A stretch of DNA of 64,000 bases from Myxococcus stipitatus (GTDB lineage Bacteria; Myxococcota; Myxococcia; Myxococcales; Myxococcaceae): positions 124,001 through 188,000 of the forward strand of contig NZ_JAKCFI010000002.1 in NCBI RefSeq assembly GCF_021412625.1. Direction: 5' to 3'. Both the position numbers and the translations under genes were made by a program. The notes beneath the pieces were generated by a model, which saw only the letters and a list, made by a program, of their open reading frames with translations, did not search any database and was not told the origin of the DNA. Shown here piece after piece: positions 45,593 through 56,443 of this stretch; the stretch's first letter is position 1; each line of letters opens with the position of its first letter.

Positions 45593-46459
45593 TCAGGCGG
45601 AGGGGCGGGTGCCGACGGGCGCGGACTCCTCGGTGGTGGCGGTGGTGGCCTTGGTGAGCAGCTCCTTGGCCACCTGCACCACGGGGGGCTCGGCGGCGGC
45701 CTGGGCCGCCTGCAGGGCCTTGGCGGCCTCGTCGCCGATGTCGTCCTCGCGCGGCACCAGGCCCGTGGCCCAGGTGACCAGCCGCTCCATGAGCGGGAAG
45801 AAGCTCACCATCGTCAGCGGCCGGTTCATCCACCCCACGGTGATGCAGTAGTACTTGTTGAAGGGCGCGGTGTGGTGGATGCGGTGGTGCTCCGGCGGCA
45901 GGATGAGGTGCACGCGCTGCAGGAAGCCGATGAGGGCCGGCGGCGTGTCCATGTGCGACCACTTGTGGAACTGGTTGGTCGCCATCACCCAGAAGATCAT
46001 CGCGCCCAGGAAGCTGGCGCAGAACACCCAGCCGGAGCTGCTCAGCGGCATGCTCACCGCGGCGATGGCCACCGGCAGGGAGATGAGGCAGTTGTTGCCG
46101 TTGGTCTCCACGAAGTCGTGGCGGGTGATGGCCTTCTCGTCGACGTGGTGCTCGCGGAAGGGGCGGATGAGCGCCTTGCCCAGCACGGGCATCTCCGTCG
46201 AACCCCAGGTGTCGCCCATCCAGTGGACGAAGCCGGACACGAAGTCCGCGGCGAGGTAGCCCAGCAGCACCGCGCTCAAGAGCAGCCACGGGCCGCCGTG
46301 CGGGTTGTTGTAGAGCCGATACACCAGCGCCAGCTCCAACGCCGTGAAGCTGACGATGGCGCCAATCTCCATCGCACGGATGGCGGGCGAGTAGCCCGAC
46401 GCCAGGGCCTGCGCGTCCTGGAGACGGACCTTGTCCTTGATCTCGTTCGTCTTCGTCAT
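45593..46459 (-). CDS. carF: CarF, plasmanylethanolamine desaturase
   Basis: 288-residue membrane protein of the TMEM189/Kua/CarF family. The His/Asp metal motifs are all present: HWMGD (His79, Asp83), REHH (His104-105), His114, HKWSH (His165, His169), His184 and PPEHHRIHH (191-196). In M. xanthus CarF introduces the vinyl-ether bond of plasmalogens, which are needed for the singlet-oxygen signal that triggers carotenoid synthesis. No carotenoid genes are nearby. A Pro/Ala/Thr-rich C-terminal tail follows the catalytic region. Confidence 0.88.
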   Translation of the reverse strand: MTKTNEIKDKVRLQDAQALASGYSPAIRAMEIGAIVSFTALELALVYRLYNNPHGGPWLLLSAVLLGYLAADFVSGFVHWMGDTWGSTEMPVLGKALIRPFREHHVDEKAITRHDFVETNGNNCLISLPVAIAAVSMPLSSSGWVFCASFLGAMIFWVMATNQFHKWSHMDTPPALIGFLQRVHLILPPEHHRIHHTAPFNKYYCITVGWMNRPLTMVSFFPLMERLVTWATGLVPREDDIGDEAAKALQAAQAAAEPPVVQVAKELLTKATTATTEESAPVGTRPSA

Positions 46460-46688
46460 CCGTGGGGTCCTGGACGTTGGAGGGGTTGGAGGCCTGTACG
46501 TACCCCAGCCCCTTTCGGCTTTTCAACGGACCGAGGGGGAGGCGTGCCAGGCCCGGGTCGCACGCCAGGTGGGCGCGCAAATCCTTCGCGAGCGCGCCCC
46601 GGTCGCCGGGCGGCCGAGCGTGGGCGACGAGGGATGACGCTTACCTTGTGTCGTGGGGAGGTGGCTGGTACGTTCCGCCCACTCGGCA

Positions 46689-47246
<558 letters not shown>

Positions 47247-47263
47247 GCCCGCGAAAGCCGCTC

Positions 47264-47295
47264 CTTCCCGCGCCACCTTCCCGGGGCGCGGGAGG
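47264..47295. terminator. Bidirectional hairpin between convergent genes
   Basis: CTTCCCGCGCC (47264-47274) pairs with GGCGCGGGAGG (47285-47295), 11 pairs with one T-G. It lies between the stop codons of the candidate romY and the SLC13 carrier. Confidence 0.6.
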
Positions 47296-47325
47296 TCGAC
47301 GTCGGAAAGCGGACACTCGCCGCCC

Positions 47326-48798
<1,473 letters not shown>

Positions 48799-48918
48799 GC
48801 GCGGCGACCGTCGCACAGGTGATGCCCGGGGTGGGAGGGGAAAGCCCGCCTTCCCGCCGGGCGTGCGTGGGTCCCCCGCGCCCGGCCGTGATAGGTTGGC
48901 GTCCTTCCGCGCCGCGCC

Positions 48919-49611
48919 ATGATTCAATTCTTCCACGTCTACAAGGCGTATCCCGGCGATCCGCCGGTGCTCTCGGACATCAACCTCAGCGTGGAGAAGG
49001 GCGAGTTCGTCTTTCTCACCGGCCCTTCCGGCGCGGGGAAGACGACGCTGCTCAAGCTCATCTTCTGCGCGGAGAAGGCCACCAAGGGGCAGATTCTGGT
49101 GGGGGGGCGCAACATCGCCCGCATCCGCGAGTCCGCCGTGCCCTACCTGCGGCGCAACATCGGCGTGGTGTTCCAGGACTTCAAGCTGCTGCCGCACCGG
49201 ACGGTGGAGGACAACGTGTCCTTCACGCTGGACGTGCTGGGGGTGCCCCGGGCGCAGGCGCGCGACAAGGTGCACCGGATGCTCAAGCTGGTGGGGCTGG
49301 AGCACAAGGCGGATTCGTTCCCGCTGCGGCTGTCGGGTGGAGAGCAGCAGCGCGTCGTCATCGCGCGCGCGCTCGTCAACGACCCGACCATCCTCCTGGC
49401 GGACGAGCCCACCGGCAACCTGGACCCGGCGCTCACCGTCGAAATCATGGACCTGCTCACGCAGGTGAACGTGCGCGGCACCACGGTGGTGGTGGCCACG
49501 CACGACGCCACGCTGCTGTCGCGCTACCAGAAGCGCACCGTGCGGCTGGAGCGCGGGCAGATCGTCTCCGACGAGGACGGCGTCAAGGCGGCGCGGCGGA
49601 TGGTGGTATGA
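48919..49611 (+). CDS. ftsE: FtsE, cell-division ABC ATPase
   Basis: 230 residues. Walker A is GPSGAGKTT (35-43), signature LSGGEQQR and Walker B ILLADEPTGNLDP. FtsE with FtsX controls peptidoglycan hydrolysis at the septum by driving an EnvC-type activator. ftsX follows with an ATGA overlap. Confidence 0.95.
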   Translation: MIQFFHVYKAYPGDPPVLSDINLSVEKGEFVFLTGPSGAGKTTLLKLIFCAEKATKGQILVGGRNIARIRESAVPYLRRNIGVVFQDFKLLPHRTVEDNVSFTLDVLGVPRAQARDKVHRMLKLVGLEHKADSFPLRLSGGEQQRVVIARALVNDPTILLADEPTGNLDPALTVEIMDLLTQVNVRGTTVVVATHDATLLSRYQKRTVRLERGQIVSDEDGVKAARRMVV

Positions 49612-50510
49612 GCGCGCTGGCGAAGACGCGGTACTTCTGGCGCTCGGCGGCGGTGGGGCTCAAGCACTCGCCCTTCGTCCACTTCATCGCGGTGACGACC
49701 ATCGCCATCGCCCTGTTCGCGGCGGGGCTGGCGCGCGGCGGGGCGCGGGTGCTGGACAACCTCCTGGCCTCGCTCGGGGGCGAGGTGGAGGTGACGGTGT
49801 ACCTGTCGCCGGAGCTGGGCCAGGACGAGGCGCACGGCGTGCGCGGCCGCGTGGAGGCGCTCAGCCGGGGGCAGGTGTCGCTGGTGCCGCCCGACGCGGC
49901 GATGGCGCGGCTGCGCGAGGAGCTGGGCGAGCTGGGCGAGGCGCTCTCGGAGCTGCCGGAGAACCCGCTGCCCGCGACGCTCGAGCTGCGCGTGCCCCCC
50001 GACCAGCGCACGCCCGAGGCGCTCCAGGCGCTGGCGAAGGAGCTGCGCGCGCTGCCGGGCGTGGCCGGCGTGGACTACGGCGAGGCGGCGGTGGAGCGGC
50101 TGACGGCCATCGCCCGGGCGCTGCGCTTCGGCGCGCTGGTGGCCTTCGCGGTGGTGCTCTCCGCCACCGTCGTCATCGTCGCGGCGACGCTCCAGCTGGC
50201 CATCTATTCGCGGCGCGAGGAGATCGAAATCCAGAAACTGGTGGGCGCGACGGACCGCTTCGTCAAGGCGCCCTTCCTGCTGGAGGGGCTGCTGCAGGGG
50301 CTGCTCGGCGCGGGCGTGGCGCTGCTGGGCCTGTGGGCCTTCGGACGGCTGGTGGGGCCCACGCTGGGCTCGCTCTTCGCCTTCCTGCTGGGGCCGGGCG
50401 TGGGCGCGCCCTGGGTGGAGCCGAGGCTGGCGCTGGAGCTGGTGGGCGCCGGCTGCGGCCTGGGGCTGGGCGGGAGCTTCGTCGCCGTGGGGCGCTTCCT
50501 GCGCGTATGA
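49608..50510 (+). CDS. ftsX: FtsX, cell-division ABC permease
   Basis: 300 residues from the ATG at 49608 (ATGA overlap with ftsE). Four membrane segments are visible (about 22-45, 178-200, 222-245 and 270-290), with a large periplasmic loop between the first two that would bind the EnvC-like protein. YSRREEIEIQKLVGATD is the conserved coupling region. The next gene begins inside its stop codon. Confidence 0.93.
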   Translation: MSALAKTRYFWRSAAVGLKHSPFVHFIAVTTIAIALFAAGLARGGARVLDNLLASLGGEVEVTVYLSPELGQDEAHGVRGRVEALSRGQVSLVPPDAAMARLREELGELGEALSELPENPLPATLELRVPPDQRTPEALQALAKELRALPGVAGVDYGEAAVERLTAIARALRFGALVAFAVVLSATVVIVAATLQLAIYSRREEIEIQKLVGATDRFVKAPFLLEGLLQGLLGAGVALLGLWAFGRLVGPTLGSLFAFLLGPGVGAPWVEPRLALELVGAGCGLGLGGSFVAVGRFLRV

Positions 50511-51631
50511 GCCGGCTCCTCGTCCTCGCCCTCGTCACAGTGCTCGCCAGTCCCCTGGCGCTCGCGCAGCAGCACGAGCAGCAGGAGCAGGCGGCGGTGC
50601 GCGAGAAGCTCTCCGCGCAGCGCGCGACGCTGGCGCTCATCGAGTCGAAGAAGCTCTCCGTGCTGGAGGGCCTGGAGCTGATGGAGGAGATGGTGGCCTT
50701 CTCCCGGCGGCGGGTGCGCGCGCTGGAGTCGGACCTGGTGGTGTTCCGCAAGCGCGTGGTGCTGGCCGAGCGCGAGGAGGCGCTCCTGCGCGAGGCGCTG
50801 CGCGTGCAGCTGCGCCGCCTGTCGCCCCGGCTGCGCACCCTGTACCGGGTGATGCGCCGCCGGCCGCTGGAGGTGCTCCTGTCCGCGGAGGACTTCGCCG
50901 CGCTGGTGTGGCGCGCGCGGGCGCTGGAGGCCAGCATGTCCGGCGACCTGGAGCTCTTGCGCGGCGTGCAGCGCGTGGCCCACCTGCAGCGCCAGTCGCT
51001 GCGGGAGCTCAAGCGGCTCCAGGCCTCGCTGACCACACGCGTCGCCTTCCTCCAGGAGCAGGAGCGGCTGGCCCGCGCCCAACACGAGGCGCTCGAGGAG
51101 GTGGTGGGTTCGCTCGCGGGCGAGGCGGAGCTGGCGCGGCGCGCGGTGCGCGAGCTGGAGCAGGCCGACGCGGAGCTCACCCAGGTGGTGCGCGACCTGA
51201 AGGAAGGCCCCGCCACCTCCGGCTTCGGCGCGCTGAAGGGCAAGCTGCCCCGCCCCACGCGAGGCATCGTCGAGGTGGGGTTCGGCAAGGTGGTCAACCC
51301 GCGCTTCAACACCGTCACCGTGCAGAAGGGGCTGGACATCCGCGCGCCCGCGGGAGCGCCCGTGCAGGCCGTGGCCGAGGGCACCGTCGTCTACGCGGGC
51401 GCGCTGCGCGGCTACGGCAACCTGCTCATCGTGGACCACGGCGACGGGTACCACACCCTCATGGCCCACCTGGCCTCCATCCTCCCGCAGCTGGGCGCCC
51501 CCGTGGTCGCGGGCGAGGTGGTGGGCGAGGTGGGCGATACCGGCTCGCTCAAGGGGCCCTATCTCTACTTCGAGGTCCGCAAGGCCGGGCAGGCCGTCGA
51601 CCCCGCGCTCTGGCTGGCTCCTTCGCCCTGA
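50507..51631 (+). CDS. EnvC-like murein hydrolase activator with degenerate LytM domain
   Basis: 374 residues with a signal peptide (MSRLLVLALVTVLASPLALA), a long coiled coil (about 22-230), and a C-terminal LytM/M23 domain (about 255-370). Of the M23 zinc ligands, the first His is replaced by Gln273 (QKGLD), while Asp277 and His321 remain; the HxH pair is replaced by Tyr352 and Tyr354 (PYLYFEV). It should therefore be catalytically inactive and act by activating amidases, as EnvC does. The ATGA overlap with ftsX supports a FtsEX-EnvC complex. Confidence 0.88.
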   Translation: MSRLLVLALVTVLASPLALAQQHEQQEQAAVREKLSAQRATLALIESKKLSVLEGLELMEEMVAFSRRRVRALESDLVVFRKRVVLAEREEALLREALRVQLRRLSPRLRTLYRVMRRRPLEVLLSAEDFAALVWRARALEASMSGDLELLRGVQRVAHLQRQSLRELKRLQASLTTRVAFLQEQERLARAQHEALEEVVGSLAGEAELARRAVRELEQADAELTQVVRDLKEGPATSGFGALKGKLPRPTRGIVEVGFGKVVNPRFNTVTVQKGLDIRAPAGAPVQAVAEGTVVYAGALRGYGNLLIVDHGDGYHTLMAHLASILPQLGAPVVAGEVVGEVGDTGSLKGPYLYFEVRKAGQAVDPALWLAPSP

Positions 51632-51702
51632 CGCACTGCGGCGACGTGGGACCGCGCGCATTATCCTGGAGGTATCCACGGAGGAGAGGAGGGGCCTGAC
51701 GC

Positions 51703-52563
51703 ATGGACCTCATGGACGGGATGCAGAAGGCGGTGCGGCGGGTGCTGGTGGCGCGGGGCGTGGAGTCGTCGACCGCCGAGGTGGGCGGGCAGGCGGTGCA
51801 TTACTACTCCCTGAATGGGCAGGGGAGCGGGCCCCCAGTGTTGCTCGTCCACGGGTTGGGAGGTTCGGCGAACGGGTTCAGCCGCACGTTCTTCGGGCTG
51901 GCGAAGCGCTTCTCACGGGTGGTGGCGCCGGACCTGCCGGGCCATGGCTTCTCCACGGAGTACTGCGGCGGCCAGGTCTGCGTGCGCAACCAGTTCGAGG
52001 TGCTGCGCGGCTTCGTGGAGCAGGTGGTGCGGGCGCCGGGCTTCGTGGTGGGCAACTCGCTGGGCGGAGCCATGTCGGTGAACCTGGCGGCGGAGCATCC
52101 CGAGTGGGTGCGGGCGCTCGCGCTGGTGGCCCCCGCGGGCGCGGAGCTGCCGGCGGAGGAGAACCAGGCGCTGCTCGACGCCTTCGCGGTGAAGTCGCCC
52201 GCCGAGGCGCGGGCCTTCACCCGGCGCCTGTTCCACCAGGCGCCGCTGCCGGCGCTGCTGCTCGCCAACGAGCTGCGGCGCTTCTATGACACACCCACGG
52301 TGAAGGCCCTCACCGCCGAGGTGATGCAGACGCGGCTCAGCCTGTCGCCGGAGGCGGTGCGCGGGCTGATGATGCCGGTGTTGTTCATCTGGGGTGGCAG
52401 CGAACGGCTGCTGCCCTCGCGCTCGCTGGCCTGGTTCAAGAGCCACCTGCCCGCGCACGCCCAGGTGCGGGTGGTGGAGGGCTTCGGCCACGTGCCGCAG
52501 ATGGAGCGGCCGGACGCGCTCGTGTCGCACCTGGTGCGCTTCGCGGATGCGTCGGGCCTCTGA
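51703..52563 (+). CDS. Alpha/beta hydrolase
   Basis: 286 residues with strong GGAGGAGAGGAGGGG upstream. The oxyanion motif LLVHGLGGS and nucleophile elbow GNSLGG (Ser119) are present, and His263 (GFGHVPQMERP) is the catalytic His. The acid position is Glu234 (GGSERLLP), where Asp is usual. No substrate is evident. It lies between the EnvC-like gene and the processing protease in the same direction. Confidence 0.8.
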   Translation: MDLMDGMQKAVRRVLVARGVESSTAEVGGQAVHYYSLNGQGSGPPVLLVHGLGGSANGFSRTFFGLAKRFSRVVAPDLPGHGFSTEYCGGQVCVRNQFEVLRGFVEQVVRAPGFVVGNSLGGAMSVNLAAEHPEWVRALALVAPAGAELPAEENQALLDAFAVKSPAEARAFTRRLFHQAPLPALLLANELRRFYDTPTVKALTAEVMQTRLSLSPEAVRGLMMPVLFIWGGSERLLPSRSLAWFKSHLPAHAQVRVVEGFGHVPQMERPDALVSHLVRFADASGL

Positions 52564-52620
52564 GGGCCGGGTATAGACTGGGACGCCCTTCGACCCTCCT
52601 GGGGGAAAGGACGTACCGAC

Positions 52621-53994
52621 GTGACAGGTCTCCACCAGCCATGGCGCGCGGCGCTGGCCGCGTTGCTCCTGCTGTCCGGGCCCGCGGCCGCTGACGACAA
52701 GAAGGACGCGGGGCCCCGGCCTCCGGGGCGCGCGGAGCGGGCGGAGAAGGACGACGCCACCTACCGCCAGCTCGACACCTTCGCGCGCGTGCTGTCCTAC
52801 GTGGAGAACAACTACGTGGAGGCGCCGGACCGCGAGCGGCTGGTCTACGGCGCCATCCAGGGGATGCTCGACACGCTGGACCCGCACACCGTCTTCATGC
52901 CCCCGGAGGTGTTCCGGGAGATGAAGATCGACACGTCGGGGGAGTGGGGCGGCCTGGGCATCGAAATCGCGCGCAGGAGCGAGCGCATCATCGTCGTGGC
53001 GCCCATCGACGACACCCCGGCGGCGCGCGCGGGCATCAAGGCCGGCGACGAACTGGTGAGCATCGACGGGGAGTCCACGCGCGGCATGGACGTGGGCCGG
53101 GCCATGCAGAAGATGCGCGGTCCGGCGGGCGGGCGCGTGCTGCTGGGCATCATGCGCCAGGGCTTCAGCGCGCCCCGCGAAATCGCCATCATCCGCGACC
53201 ACATCCGCATCGTCTCCGTGGAGGGAGCGCTGTACGACGGCATCGGCCACGTGCGGGTGAAGAACTTCCAGGACCGCACGGACCAGTACCTGCGCAAGGA
53301 GCTGGACCGGCTGCGGGGACTCAACGGCGGCAAGGAGCTGCGCGGCGTGGTGCTGGACCTGCGCAACAACCCCGGGGGCCTGCTCGACCAGGCGGTGGCG
53401 GTCAGCGACCGCTTCCTCGCGGGCAACGTCGTCATCGTCTCCACGCGCGGGCGCGACGGCCGCAACTCGACGGAGGAGCGGGCCAGGGATCGCGACACGG
53501 AGAAGGACTACCCGCTGGTGGTGCTCGTCAACGGCGGCAGCGCGTCCGCGTCCGAAATCGTCGCCGGCGCGCTCCAGGACCACGGTCGCGCCACCATCCT
53601 GGGCACGCAGACCTTCGGCAAGGGTAGCGTGCAGACCGTCATCGAACTGGAGGATGGCTCCGGGTTGAAGCTCACCATCGCGCGCTACTACACGCCCAAG
53701 GGGCGCAGCATCCAGGAGCGGGGCATCACCCCGGACTACCTGGTGCCGGACGAGCCCAACGGCAAGACGGGCCGCGACGTGCCCCGCGAGAAGGACCTCC
53801 AGCGCCACTTCCGCGCGGAGCCCGCCGCGGCCCCGGAGGCCCCCACGGCCGCGCCCAAGGGGCTGCCCGATGGCCTCAAGCCCCTCGACGCCGCCGCCTC
53901 CCTCGAGGACTACCCGTTGAAGGTCGCGCTCGAGTATCTCAACGGGCGGACCTCCCCGCAGGGGCGGCCTCCGGCGCGCGCCGCGGGTCGTTGA
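52621..53994 (+). CDS. C-terminal processing protease (S41 family, CtpA type)
   Basis: 457 residues from a GTG at 52621 with GGGGGAAAGGA upstream. A signal peptide (about 1-24) precedes a PDZ domain (about 105-180, with the GLGIEI carboxylate loop) and the S41 domain. The catalytic Ser lies in NGGSASASE (304-312) and the catalytic Lys is Lys334 (FGKGSVQT). The C-terminal tail is Pro/Ala-rich. It probably degrades or trims periplasmic proteins with nonpolar C-termini, such as murein hydrolases. Its natural targets are unknown. Confidence 0.92.
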   Translation: MTGLHQPWRAALAALLLLSGPAAADDKKDAGPRPPGRAERAEKDDATYRQLDTFARVLSYVENNYVEAPDRERLVYGAIQGMLDTLDPHTVFMPPEVFREMKIDTSGEWGGLGIEIARRSERIIVVAPIDDTPAARAGIKAGDELVSIDGESTRGMDVGRAMQKMRGPAGGRVLLGIMRQGFSAPREIAIIRDHIRIVSVEGALYDGIGHVRVKNFQDRTDQYLRKELDRLRGLNGGKELRGVVLDLRNNPGGLLDQAVAVSDRFLAGNVVIVSTRGRDGRNSTEERARDRDTEKDYPLVVLVNGGSASASEIVAGALQDHGRATILGTQTFGKGSVQTVIELEDGSGLKLTIARYYTPKGRSIQERGITPDYLVPDEPNGKTGRDVPREKDLQRHFRAEPAAAPEAPTAAPKGLPDGLKPLDAAASLEDYPLKVALEYLNGRTSPQGRPPARAAGR

Positions 53995-54062
53995 AGACTC
54001 CTTCCCCCTTGCATTTCGCCGTGCACTCCGTTTGATGGGCCCAGGGAAAAGGTGAACGAGTG

Positions 54063-55940
54063 ATGCGACCTTCGAGCAAGCGCGCGGTACACGCGGCCCT
54101 GAGCGGGTGGCTGGCGGGAATGCTGGCCGTCGGACCGGCCGCCGCGCAGACCAACCTGCCTCTACGACTGGCGCCCCGGACCGTGGCGGCCGCCGCTTCC
54201 GAGACCTCCGTCACGGTGGTGGCCATCCCGCTGGACGCGGCCTCGCGCACGGAGGCGGCGCGGCTGGCGTACTGGGCGGAGCAGGCGGTGGCGCGCTCCG
54301 GGCGGCTGGAGCTGGTGCGGCTGTCGGACGCCCTGGACGCGCAGGGTCGGCAGTCGCGGGAGGCGAAGGCCGCCGAGGCCGCCGAGGCGATGAAGGAAGG
54401 CCAGAAGGCCTACGACGAGCTGGACACCCAGAAGGCGCTCGAGCAGTTCGACGCGGCGGCGAAGGCCTTCGAGGCCAGCGACCTGTCGCGGACGTTCGGC
54501 GACCTGGCCCGCGCCCGGGTGATGAAGGCCGCGTCCCAGGTGGCCAACGGCGAGAGCACGGCGGCGCAGCTGGAGATCCGCTCCATCCTCGCGGTGGACC
54601 CCCGGGCGCAGTTCTCGCCCAACTTCTTCCCGCCGGACGACATGGCCTTCGTGGAGAAGGAGCGCAAGGCGGCGCTGGCGGGCTCGACGGGCTCGCTGAC
54701 GGTGACGACGGAGCCGGTGCCGGCGCAGGTGTACGTGGACGGCCAGTTCCGGGGCGTCTCCCCGGTGTCGCTGACGGGCCTGACGGCCGCGGACCACTAC
54801 GTCACGGTGATGGCCCCGGGCTTCGCGGTGGGGCAGCAGCGGGCGCGCGAGGGTGACACGGCGCTGACGCTCGCGCCGGTGGCGTCCATGCGCTCGCTGC
54901 AGACCCTCAGCGAGCAGGTGGCGCGCAAGCCGGAGGGCCAGGAGCGCGACGCGGCCCTGCGGGAGCTGGGCGCGCTCGCGGGCGTGCCCCAGGTGCTCGC
55001 CCTGCTGGTGAGCGGTGGCGCGGGCACCGCGCCGCTGCAGGTGACGGCGCTGCGCATCGAGGTGTCGGACGGCCACAACCTCGCCTACGCCGTGGGCTCC
55101 GTCCCGCGCGGCGACGCCATGGCCACCGGCTCCGAGCCGCTCCTGACGAGCCTCATCGCCACGGACACGGCGCGCCTGGCCGGCAAGCCGGTGACGCACT
55201 TCCCGCCGGCCGTCAGCTCCAACCGCAAGACGACGGGCTACGTGCTGATGGCCACCGGCGTGGCGCTGCTGGCCGGCGGCATCTACTTCGGCATGGAGGC
55301 CTCCTCGAAGGAGGACGACTTCCGCCGCGCCGCGCAGAACAGCCCCCGCGCCAAGGACATGAAGGACACGGGCAAGACGTACGCCCTGGTGGCCGACATC
55401 GGCCTGCTGACGGGCCTGGTCTCCGCGGGCCTGGGCGGCTACTTCGCGTTCGCTGGAGGAGGTGGTGGTTCGAAGAGCCCCTCGAAGACCTCGCGCGTCA
55501 GCGCGCCTCCTCCGGAGCCCAAGGCCCGGCCGGCCGCGTCCAAGTCCAGCAAGAGTGATTCGCTGGCCATGCCGCCACCGCCCAAGGGCACCCGGCCGCT
55601 GAACGACTCGCTGCCCATGCCGCCGCCCCCGGCGAAGCAGGCCGCCCCGACGCCGGCCGAACCGCCGCCCACTCCCGCGAAGGCGGCCCAGGACGCGCGC
55701 CGCGAGGACGAGGCCCGGCGCGAGGAGGAGCTGCGCAAGCGCCGCGAGGAGGTGGAGCGTCAGCGCCGGGAGCTGGAGGAGCGCCGCAAGCAGGAGGACG
55801 CGGACGCCGAGCGCCAGGCCGAGGCCACGCGCAAGCGCGAGGAGGAGGCCAAGCGCCAGCGCGAGGAGGAGGAGCGGCGCAAGAAGGATGAAGAGAAGAA
55901 GCGGCCGTCCATCGACGAAGACGATCTCCGGAATTACTAG
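54063..55940 (+). CDS. PEGA-domain envelope protein with charged coiled coil
   Basis: 625 residues from the ATG at 54063; a GTG directly before it is also possible. A signal peptide ends at about 30 (VGPAAAQ). Helical, possibly TPR-like repeats cover about 100-195, a PEGA domain about 210-265 (PVPAQVYVDGQFRGVSPVSL), and two hydrophobic segments about 395-455. A Ser/Pro-rich linker leads to a very charged Arg/Glu/Lys helix (about 540-615). The function is unknown; similar proteins are common in myxobacteria. Confidence 0.7.
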   Translation: MRPSSKRAVHAALSGWLAGMLAVGPAAAQTNLPLRLAPRTVAAAASETSVTVVAIPLDAASRTEAARLAYWAEQAVARSGRLELVRLSDALDAQGRQSREAKAAEAAEAMKEGQKAYDELDTQKALEQFDAAAKAFEASDLSRTFGDLARARVMKAASQVANGESTAAQLEIRSILAVDPRAQFSPNFFPPDDMAFVEKERKAALAGSTGSLTVTTEPVPAQVYVDGQFRGVSPVSLTGLTAADHYVTVMAPGFAVGQQRAREGDTALTLAPVASMRSLQTLSEQVARKPEGQERDAALRELGALAGVPQVLALLVSGGAGTAPLQVTALRIEVSDGHNLAYAVGSVPRGDAMATGSEPLLTSLIATDTARLAGKPVTHFPPAVSSNRKTTGYVLMATGVALLAGGIYFGMEASSKEDDFRRAAQNSPRAKDMKDTGKTYALVADIGLLTGLVSAGLGGYFAFAGGGGGSKSPSKTSRVSAPPPEPKARPAASKSSKSDSLAMPPPPKGTRPLNDSLPMPPPPAKQAAPTPAEPPPTPAKAAQDARREDEARREEELRKRREEVERQRRELEERRKQEDADAERQAEATRKREEEAKRQREEEERRKKDEEKKRPSIDEDDLRNY

Positions 55941-55942
55941 CC

Positions 55943-56233
55943 ATGCGCCGTCCCCTTCCTTTCAGAACCGTCCTGCTGGCCCTCTGCCTGGGCCTGTCCG
56001 CGTGCAGCCTCCTGGTCGACTTCGACGAGGAGGGGCAGCCCTGTGATGAGCGCAACCAGTGCCTGGAGGGGTTCGTCTGCCGCGACGACGCGTGCGTGAG
56101 AGACGGCTCCCCGGGCCGCCCGGACGCCGGCGGCGGCGACGCGGGCACGTCCGATGCCGGCTCCGACGCTGGCTCGAGCGACGGCGGCGACGACGGGGGC
56201 CTGCCGGACGCGGGTCCGCCGGACGGCGGGTGA
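55943..56233 (+). CDS. Small Cys-motif lipoprotein with Asp/Gly-rich tail
   Basis: 96 residues. The signal ends in LSAC, so Cys21 should be lipidated. Four Cys in a compact motif (CDERNQCLEGFVCRDDACVR, residues 34-53) suggest a disulfide knob, followed by about 40 residues of DAG/GGD repeats. It begins 2 bp after the PEGA gene, so the two are probably cotranscribed. No function is known. Confidence 0.6.
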   Translation: MRRPLPFRTVLLALCLGLSACSLLVDFDEEGQPCDERNQCLEGFVCRDDACVRDGSPGRPDAGGGDAGTSDAGSDAGSSDGGDDGGLPDAGPPDGG

Positions 56234-56443
56234 GCGCGGGGCGGGGCGGTCGTTCCTACAGCCCCGCGTCCGCGCGTGGTCGGCCTGCCGCGCCGTGTCC
56301 TCCGGGCCACGGCCGCCTGGCGTGGCGACCCTCGTCGTAACCCCTCGTCGTGACGGGAGTCGCCACTCCCCGTCGAGGGGCGCTCTGCCCCGCGGTGTTG
56401 GCATCCGACGTGCTTTGTGGCGTGCCCAGGAGGTCGCATCGAC

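Noticed and set aside
56331-56353. Direct repeat CCTCGTCGT before ddl
   Set aside because: Two copies of 9 bases with no relation to the start site of ddl; probably chance.
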